Shown: in pieces, positions 23,121 to 28,541 of the stretch
Layout: every line of letters starts with the position of its first letter
How positions within the stretch are numbered: the stretch's first letter is position 1
NCBI GenBank assembly: GCA_023253615.1
Contig: JALRFZ010000679.1
Location: 1-28,541 of the forward strand
Length of the DNA: 28,541 nucleotides
Origin: Verrucomicrobiales bacterium
GTDB taxonomy: Bacteria; Verrucomicrobiota; Verrucomicrobiia; Verrucomicrobiales; DEV007
Direction of reading: 5' to 3'
Translations under genes and position numbers: made by a program
The notes under the pieces: generated by a model
What the model saw: only the letters and a program-made list of their open reading frames with translations
The model's database searches: none
What the model was told of the DNA's origin: nothing

Positions 23121-23142
23121 ACTCCCGGAGGAATCCAGCGGT
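23106..23142 (-). terminator. Rho-independent terminator of the response-regulator gene
   Basis: Read on the minus strand, ACCGCTGGA (23142-23134) pairs with TCCGGCGGT (23121-23113) through nine pairs including one G-T, and is followed by a run of eight T (23113-23106). It lies 38 bp past the stop of the minus-strand gene. Part of it also pairs with CCGGCGGT at 23091-23098 on the plus strand. Confidence 0.85.
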
Positions 23143-23179
23143 GGTGATCCCGGCGACGCAGAGCGCGCGGGCGCTGCTG

Positions 23180-24553
23180 TCAGTTGGACATCATCTTGTC
23201 CTTCTCCAGCTTGAGCCCCATTTTGCGGTAAAGCGTGGCGATACTGACCCCGAGCATGCTCGCGGTTTTTTCGCGGGAGCCGCCGTTGTATTTCAGGGTC
23301 TCGCGGATGAAGAGCTTCTCCTGTTTGCGGACGAAGTCCGACAGGCCGACTCCAATGGGGAGGTGGTGGGTCGTTTTCTCATCCTCGTCGGTGATCTCGA
23401 CTTTCTGGGCGACCTTGGGAGGTAGGTCGATGGGACGGATCCGGCCGCCCTCGGCAAAGGCGCACGCACGCTCCAGGGCATTCTGCAATTCACCGACGTT
23501 GCCGGGCCAGTTGTAGGATTCGAGGAGGCGCTTCGCGTACTTGTCGATTTCAGGCACCGCGGAACCGGTGCGCTCGGCATGACGCTTCAGGAAGTGTTCG
23601 GCAAGGAGGGCGATATCCTCGGGGCGGCTCCGCAGGGGCGGCACTTTGATCGGGATGACGGAAATCTTGTAGTAGAGATCTTCGCGGAACGTGCCGGCGT
23701 TCACGGCCTCCTGCAGTGGCTTCGCCGAGGAAGCGACAAAACGGATGTCCATCTTTGCCGGGAGGTCGCCAAGAGAGCGGCGGGCGGCGATCTCTTCCAG
23801 ATAAGACTCCAGCTTCGACTGCAGGCGCATGGGGAGCACTTGGATTTCCTCAAGCAGCACGGTGCCGCCCGCGGCGCGGGCAAAGAGGGTTTCCGCCTTG
23901 CTGCCCGGATTGCCGAACAACTCGGCTTCGAGCAGCTCTTCCGGGAGGGCGGAACACTGCAGCACCTTGAAGGGAGCGGCGGCGCGGCGGCTCGCGTTGT
24001 GGAGACTGCGCGCCACCATCTGTTTTCCGGAGCCGAATTCCCCTTCCAGCAGGACGGGGCACTCGCTGTCGGCGATCTTTTCAATGATCCGCTGGATTTC
24101 CCGGATCTTCGGACTGACCCCGATCATTGAAAGAGCCGGTTGGGCGATGGCGAGGCTTTCGAACCCTTCCTCTCCCGGCAGGCCTTTTCCGCGGCGGGCG
24201 AGGAGGGCGAGCTCGACCGTTTTTTGCAGGTCGGCGAGTTCGAAGGGTTTGGTCAGATAGTCGAAAGCTCCGAGCCGCATCGCTTCGACGGCGGACTCGA
24301 TCGTGGCGTTACCCGTTACCATGATCACCTGCACGGAGGGGTGGTGTTCGTTTCCATAACGGATCACATCCAGCCCGTTCATGTCGCCCAATTTCAGGTC
24401 GACGATCATCAGATCCGGTGTATCGGCATCCAGAGCGAGGATGCCATCCCGGCCGGTGAGTACCTCGCTGACCTGATGTCCCTGCATCCGGCAGGATTTG
24501 CCCATCAGGTTGAGAATGGAGGCTTCATCATCGATGACTAGAATCTTTGCCAT
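23180..24553 (-). CDS. NtrC-family response regulator lacking the GAFTGA motif
   Basis: A 457-residue response regulator with receiver, AAA+ and Fis-type DNA-binding domains. The receiver is complete: D8, D9, phospho-acceptor D52, T80 and K102. The AAA+ domain has Walker A GEFGSGKQ (171-178) and an intact arginine-finger region FREDLYYKISVIPIKVPPLRSR. After ELFG (211-214) the sequence goes directly to NPGSKAETLFARAAGGT, so the loop that carries GAFTGA in sigma54 activators is absent (about seven residues shorter). Walker B reads LLEEI instead of LLDEI. The C-terminal helix-turn-helix GGSREKTASMLGVSIATLYRKM is normal. The protein probably does not activate sigma54 holoenzyme in the classical way. 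No sensor kinase gene is adjacent. The start is ATG 24553. Confidence 0.92.
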   Translation of the reverse strand: MAKILVIDDEASILNLMGKSCRMQGHQVSEVLTGRDGILALDADTPDLMIVDLKLGDMNGLDVIRYGNEHHPSVQVIMVTGNATIESAVEAMRLGAFDYLTKPFELADLQKTVELALLARRGKGLPGEEGFESLAIAQPALSMIGVSPKIREIQRIIEKIADSECPVLLEGEFGSGKQMVARSLHNASRRAAAPFKVLQCSALPEELLEAELFGNPGSKAETLFARAAGGTVLLEEIQVLPMRLQSKLESYLEEIAARRSLGDLPAKMDIRFVASSAKPLQEAVNAGTFREDLYYKISVIPIKVPPLRSRPEDIALLAEHFLKRHAERTGSAVPEIDKYAKRLLESYNWPGNVGELQNALERACAFAEGGRIRPIDLPPKVAQKVEITDEDEKTTHHLPIGVGLSDFVRKQEKLFIRETLKYNGGSREKTASMLGVSIATLYRKMGLKLEKDKMMSN

Positions 24554-24855
24554 GGCGGAGCGGGGTTGGGAAATTGAAAGAGCGGTCGTTGATTTGTTAA
24601 CGCTCGTAAATACTACGGAGATCTTAATTAACGCAACTAGAAAATCTCAAAAATGCAAAAATCGCTCTCAATTTTGTCCCCATCCACCGGAAAACGTCAC
24701 CCAACGGCGCTTCCGATCCGCTTCCCGAGCCCGGCCTGCCCGGGCATGTCGAAGCCTCTCGTTGAGAAATCCTTCAAATGAAGTTAAGTTTTCGTGCAGT
24801 TTATTCTAAGATGTTCTCCGGCGGAGCGTTTCAAGCGTTGTAATCATCGCTCCTG
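24554..24855. promoter_or_regulatory. Divergent intergenic region between response regulator and ECF sigma factor
   Basis: This 302-bp gap must hold promoters for both genes. The part near the regulator gene is AT-rich with a direct repeat TTAACGC at 24597-24603 and 24628-24634 (31 bp apart) and TTAATTAA at 24624-24631. On the minus strand TTGCGT (24636-24631) and TATTTA (24612-24607) form a weak pair. A short GCCCGG/CCGGGC hairpin lies at 24729-24745. On the plus strand TATTCT (24802-24807) is a weak -10. No small gene was recognised. Confidence 0.4.
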
Positions 24856-25398
24856 ATGTCCGCCCTTCCTCTCCAACTCATGGAAGTTTCGCCCCGCGAA
24901 CTCGTCGAATCCGCCCAAGCGGATTTCGAAGGTCCCTTGACGGGTTATGCCGCGGGTCTCCTCGGAGGGGATTGGGATCGCGCACGCGACGTGGTGCAGG
25001 ATACCTTCATCAAGCTGCATCGCCAGGATCCGAATTTGATCCAGGGGCGCCTCAAGAGCTGGCTCTACACCGTCTGCCGCAATCGTTCCATCGACGTTCT
25101 CCGGAAGGAGAATCCCATGCTTTCGACCGCCGGCGAGGCCTTTGAAACCTTGAACGACTCGGCACCCGATCCTGCCCGGGCGATGGAGGATCGCGAACGC
25201 CACGCCGAGGTGATGGCACTTCTGGAGCGGCTTCCCGAGAACCAGCGGGAGGTCATCCGTCTCAAATTCCAAGGCGACCTGAGCTACAAGGAGATCTCCG
25301 ATGTGACCGGTCTCAGCGTCAGCAATGTCGGTTTCCTGATCCACACCGGGATCAAGCGCCTCCGCTCCCTCATGGGGGTCGAGATCGATCCCTCTTGA
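24856..25398 (+). CDS. ECF-type RNA polymerase sigma factor
   Basis: A 180-residue extracytoplasmic-function sigma factor that should direct RNA polymerase to a small regulon. Region 2 is seen at about 28-85 (GGDWDRARDVVQDTFIKLH, then LKSWLYTVCRNRSIDVLRK) and region 4 at about 118-170 (LPENQREVIRLKFQGDLSYKEISDVTGLSVSNVGFLIHTGIKRLR). A variable linker lies between, as usual for the class. ATG 24856 is used; ATG 24880 is possible. The probable anti-sigma factor gene starts 33 bp downstream. The gene is divergent from the NtrC-like regulator. The exact ECF group cannot be set by eye. Confidence 0.94.
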   Translation: MSALPLQLMEVSPRELVESAQADFEGPLTGYAAGLLGGDWDRARDVVQDTFIKLHRQDPNLIQGRLKSWLYTVCRNRSIDVLRKENPMLSTAGEAFETLNDSAPDPARAMEDRERHAEVMALLERLPENQREVIRLKFQGDLSYKEISDVTGLSVSNVGFLIHTGIKRLRSLMGVEIDPS

Positions 25399-25431
25399 TT
25401 TTCGTATCCAACCTGCCACCTGCCAAAATCC

Positions 25432-26448
25432 ATGCACCGCGAACCAGTCAATCCCGACGACCCGCAAATGACGGCCTATGCGCTCGGAGAACTTACCGCC
25501 GCCGAGGCGGCTGAGTTCGAAGCCCGTTTGCAGGATTCGCCCAACGCCCGCCGGGAACTGGCCGAGATGCGCGAGATCATGAATCTGCTCGGTGAAGGTC
25601 TCAGGGGCGAATGGGAAGGCGGTTGCCGATCGAAAGAGCTTCGTGTTTTCGAACCTGTCCTGTTGCCTGCTCCCGGAAGCCGACCGGTGATCATCGAGGG
25701 GCAGTTTCGGCCGGCGCGAGGTTCGTTCGCCGCCGCCGCCGCGGTCGCCGCGATTTTCATGGTGGGGGCTGTCGTTTTCGTTTCCCAGCAGCCCGGGCTG
25801 TTCCGCACGGGACAGGGGGGCACGCTTGCCGCGATCGATGCGCCGGTGATCGCTCCACTCGCTTCGTCGATCGGGGGTGGTTCCTTGCATGTCCCACAAC
25901 TCCTTCTCGCCGAGGAGATTGAGGATCTTCCTTCCCTCGATCTGGTCGGTGGTGGCGAGGTGGGTGGCGATCCGGTGGACGCGAGCTACCTGGAGGCGGA
26001 TTCCGTCATCCCGGCTTCGTTTCATTCCTACGGTACCGGGATGCGGCAGGCCCTCGACCGGGTCGATTCCTACCTGCCTCCGGTGGGGGGATTCCCAGGT
26101 TTGCGGAGCCCTGCCACCGGGATGATCGAGCGTCGGCTGGGCCGTGGAGGAGACGATGCCGTCGAATCTTCCTCCAGCGTTCTCGTCAGCGGTTATGTGA
26201 CGATGGGAGGCGGAGGCAGTGCGCCCCGTCTCCTCGGCGGTTTCCGCCCCGTCTCGATCAGCGGCAACCCGGTGGTGAATGAAGAAAGCGATCTTCGCCT
26301 CCTCGCGGATTTGAACGGACTTCGCAAGGAACTGTCTGACATGGTCGAAGAGATGCCCAGTCAATCGGAGGAGCGTGCGACTCTTGAGCGCGCGCTTGAG
26401 CGGAGCGAGAGGATCGCTTCCCGGTTGTCGAAGGAACTCTCCCGTTGA
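25432..26448 (+). CDS. Probable membrane-anchored anti-sigma factor
   Basis: A 338-residue protein next to the ECF sigma factor. The N-terminal 50 residues (MTAYALGELTAAEAAEFEARL, then RRELAEMREIMNLL) match the anti-sigma helical domain found in zinc-less anti-sigma factors; the HxxxCxxC zinc motif is absent. A single membrane helix follows at about 97-118 (AAAAAVAAIFMVGAVVFV). The exported part is Gly/Ser-rich with a short VLVSGYVTMGG segment and ends in a coiled coil (about 285-338). The same N-terminal domain occurs at the start of some bacterial VWA proteins, but no VWA domain is seen here. It probably holds the sigma factor at the membrane until an envelope signal arrives; the signal is unknown. 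A strong terminator follows. Confidence 0.78.
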   Translation: MHREPVNPDDPQMTAYALGELTAAEAAEFEARLQDSPNARRELAEMREIMNLLGEGLRGEWEGGCRSKELRVFEPVLLPAPGSRPVIIEGQFRPARGSFAAAAAVAAIFMVGAVVFVSQQPGLFRTGQGGTLAAIDAPVIAPLASSIGGGSLHVPQLLLAEEIEDLPSLDLVGGGEVGGDPVDASYLEADSVIPASFHSYGTGMRQALDRVDSYLPPVGGFPGLRSPATGMIERRLGRGGDDAVESSSSVLVSGYVTMGGGGSAPRLLGGFRPVSISGNPVVNEESDLRLLADLNGLRKELSDMVEEMPSQSEERATLERALERSERIASRLSKELSR

Positions 26449-26501
26449 ACCATTTTCAAGAATTTCGGCCATACTTGGTTTGGTCGTGGACGTAATCCGG
26501 G

Positions 26502-26539
26502 GGGCCAGGCGGAGAGATCCGCCTGGCCCTTTCCCTTTG
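26502..26539 (+). terminator. Rho-independent terminator after the sigma/anti-sigma pair
   Basis: GGGCCAGGCGGA (26502-26513) and TCCGCCTGGCCC (26518-26529) form a perfect 12-bp stem with a GAGA tetraloop, followed by TTTCCCTTT (26530-26538). It lies 53 bp after the anti-sigma stop. Confidence 0.85.
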
Positions 26540-26651
26540 GAGCGTGGATAAGGCGCATCAAAGGGCGGAACGAAGCGTCGAAAATTATTTCGTAATTCTT
26601 GAAATCTCGGAAGGATTGGTGAAGATGAGCTTCCCACGGGGATAAACCGCT

Positions 26652-28541
26652 TTGAGCCCTCTTTCGTCCGATTCCGCACCGCGATTCGACGCCTCCGCAT
26701 CCGCCGGTGGCGGCGTTCTCGCGGAGATCGATCTTGGCTCGCCTCCGTTTTGCGATGATCTGTTTTCACGCGAAGCGTTGGAAAAGGGGCGCTGGCTTCT
26801 TCGCAATGGTTCGGTCCGTGTGGTCACCGCGAATGTGCAGGGGCGCTTTGCCGGGGTCTTCGGGCAGGTGAGCGAGGCCGAAGGGGGCGCGAAAGCGGAG
26901 GTCAGCATCGTGGTGCAACGAGGTGAAGACGGTTGGCGGATCGATGGGAGAAGCGACCGGATCAAGGCCCGCAACAACGAACACGTCGTGGCTTTGCTGA
27001 TGGCGGCGATGGTGGAGCGGGGCGTGGTGCGGGATTTGTCCTTTGGTCTGGGGCGGAACCGTTGCGGCATTCATTTGTTTGCGGCCGACGTGCGCGCAGG
27101 CATCCTGCATTGGGATGATTCCGATGCCCGCGCCGTCCTCGAGAACATGCCTCTCGCGCGTGTCGATGGCGCCGATCCGCGGATCGAGAGCAAGCTGCGG
27201 GCGATGGGGCTGAAGCGGCTCGTCGAACTTTATCCCTGGGATGAAATCGTGCCGGAATACCGCCAGTGCTATGCCTACACCGCGATCCGCCGCGGGATGC
27301 AGGAGGTTTTCTGGGCGGACTTTTTGGCAAACCGGCGCTCCGAGTTGGAGGAGTTGGATTGCCGTATCACGACCGACCCGGGTTTCGGGCTCCGGGTCCT
27401 GGAGCCTCTCGACTACTACGGTGAGATTCAAGCCGACGACCAGGCGGTCGATTGGTTCGGGTTCGAATATGGCATCCGCAACGGGGGGGAGAAAATCAAT
27501 CTGCTGCCTTGTCTCGTGCGCTATCTCGAGAGCAAGCCTTCCGGTATCTCCCTTTCGTCTCTCGAGCAGGCCGGACCCCAGAAAAAAATCCCCATCCAGG
27601 TCGGCGACACCGGCACCTTCATTGCGATCCCCGCCAAGAAGCTACAGACCATCCTGGGACTCCTCACCGAATTGTTCGATCTCCACCCCGTGACGAAAGA
27701 GGGAAAGGTGCGGCTTCATTCCGTGCGCGCCGCCCAGCTCACCCGATATGCCGGAGAGGAGGCGCTGGTGGATGAGGCACCCGAGGCGCTGCGCAAGCGG
27801 GCGGAGGAGTTGGAGAATCTGAAGCCCAAGGTCTGCCCGGAGGCCCCGAAGGAGTTTCTCGCCAGTCTCCGTCCCTACCAGCAGGATGGATTCGAGTGGT
27901 TGCAGTTTCTCCGCGAGCAGGGGCTTGGCGGCATCCTTGCCGACGATATGGGCTTGGGGAAAACGGTGCAGACGCTCTGTCATCTCCACTGCGAAAAGCG
28001 CAACGGTCGCGCCGATCTTCCCAGTCTGATCCTCGCCCCCAAGAGCGTCGTCCCGAACTGGGAGAAGGAGGCGAAGAAATTCGCCCCCTCGCTGCGCGTC
28101 CTCGCCCTGCAGGGACCCAACCGGAAGAAGTATTACTCCATCCTCAAGCACTGCGACCTCGTCGTCACCTCCTACCCGGTGCTGTTCCGCGATGCGGAGG
28201 AGATCCTGAATCAGAAATTCCATTATGTCGTCCTCGACGAGGCCCACACCATCAAGAACACCGCCTCGCAGATCACGAAGGTGGCGTGGAAGATCGATGC
28301 CCGTCACCGGCTTTGCCTCTCCGGCACACCGATCGAGAATCACCTTGGTGAACTCTGGTCGCTCTTCCATTTCCTCACTCCGGGCTTTCTGGGCACGGAA
28401 GAGAGTTTCAACCGCTGCTTCCGCGCACCGATCGAGAAGAGTCGCGACGAGGGCCTGCGCAAGCGTCTCGCCGAACGCGTCGCTCCGCTGATGTTGCGCC
28501 GCACCAAGACGCTGGTGGCCCACGACCTGCCGCCCAAGACC
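26652..28541 (+). CDS. SNF2-family DNA/RNA helicase-like ATPase (N-terminal part)
   Basis: The frame is open for 630 codons from TTG 26652 to the window edge, after TAA at 26643-26645. TTG is preferred because the frame has no ATG before the conserved region and GGGGA lies about 10 nt upstream (26637-26641). The first ~400 residues are a long accessory region with no motif I can name. The SNF2 ATPase starts near residue 405 (LRPYQQDGFEWLQFL) with motif I DDMGLGKT (431-438), Ia LILAPKSVVPNWEKE, II DEAH (529-532) and III LSGTPIENHLGELWSLF. The second helicase lobe lies beyond the window. Such ATPases move along double-stranded DNA; the cellular role is unknown. Confidence 0.9.
   Translation, partial: MSPLSSDSAPRFDASASAGGGVLAEIDLGSPPFCDDLFSREALEKGRWLLRNGSVRVVTANVQGRFAGVFGQVSEAEGGAKAEVSIVVQRGEDGWRIDGRSDRIKARNNEHVVALLMAAMVERGVVRDLSFGLGRNRCGIHLFAADVRAGILHWDDSDARAVLENMPLARVDGADPRIESKLRAMGLKRLVELYPWDEIVPEYRQCYAYTAIRRGMQEVFWADFLANRRSELEELDCRITTDPGFGLRVLEPLDYYGEIQADDQAVDWFGFEYGIRNGGEKINLLPCLVRYLESKPSGISLSSLEQAGPQKKIPIQVGDTGTFIAIPAKKLQTILGLLTELFDLHPVTKEGKVRLHSVRAAQLTRYAGEEALVDEAPEALRKRAEELENLKPKVCPEAPKEFLASLRPYQQDGFEWLQFLREQGLGGILADDMGLGKTVQTLCHLHCEKRNGRADLPSLILAPKSVVPNWEKEAKKFAPSLRVLALQGPNRKKYYSILKHCDLVVTSYPVLFRDAEEILNQKFHYVVLDEAHTIKNTASQITKVAWKIDARHRLCLSGTPIENHLGELWSLFHFLTPGFLGTEESFNRCFRAPIEKSRDEGLRKRLAERVAPLMLRRTKTLVAHDLPPKT

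Overview
The window is GC-rich chromosomal DNA (about 60% or more by eye) with compact gene packing and few strong Shine-Dalgarno sites. It most likely comes from a Verrucomicrobiota bacterium, probably order Verrucomicrobiales. The best evidence is a five-gene block at 12697-19830 that matches, in order and domain content, the Akkermansia muciniphila Amuc_1102-1101-1100-1099-1098 pilus-like locus. The generally high GC suggests a relative rather than Akkermansia itself. No rRNA, tRNA, transposase, CRISPR array or prophage gene was seen.

Layout. 1-431: the end of the 2-oxoglutarate dehydrogenase E2 gene (sucB), closed by a strong terminator. 611-1933: a LysM lipoprotein and mogA. 1949-10066, minus strand: a six-gene operon read as MoxR ATPase, envelope protein with a GATase1-like domain, ABC ATPase, ABC membrane subunit, DUF58 protein, BatA-type VWA protein. 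10262-10507: rpsP with its own terminator. 10806-11522: a coiled-coil envelope protein with a degenerate OmpA-like C-terminus. 11629-12594: a UDP-glucuronate decarboxylase. 12697-19830: the pilus/secretin locus, ended by a terminator at 19878-19906. 19923-23080: coaE, rho and an RNase D homologue, tightly coupled. 23180-24553, minus strand: an NtrC-family response regulator. 24856-26448: an ECF sigma factor and its probable anti-sigma factor, then a terminator. 26652 to the window end: a SNF2-family helicase, cut by the window edge.

How the parts work together. The pilus block encodes an inner-membrane assembly platform (a PilM-PilN fusion, a PilO-like Amuc_1100 homologue and an Amuc_1099 homologue with a calcium-binding-like motif), a periplasmic protein (Amuc_1102 homologue) and an outer-membrane secretin. 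No assembly ATPase, platform PilC or pilin is in the window, so these must lie elsewhere or the machine differs from classical type IV pili. The MoxR operon looks like a membrane-associated chaperone/ABC system of unknown substrate.

The most unusual points are: a 30-residue Gly/Gln/His-rich segment in the Q-loop region of Rho; an NtrC-like regulator that lacks the sigma54-contacting GAFTGA loop and has an altered Walker B; the PilM-PilN fusion in an Amuc_1100-type locus; and Gly/Ala-rich insertions in the secretin N-domains.
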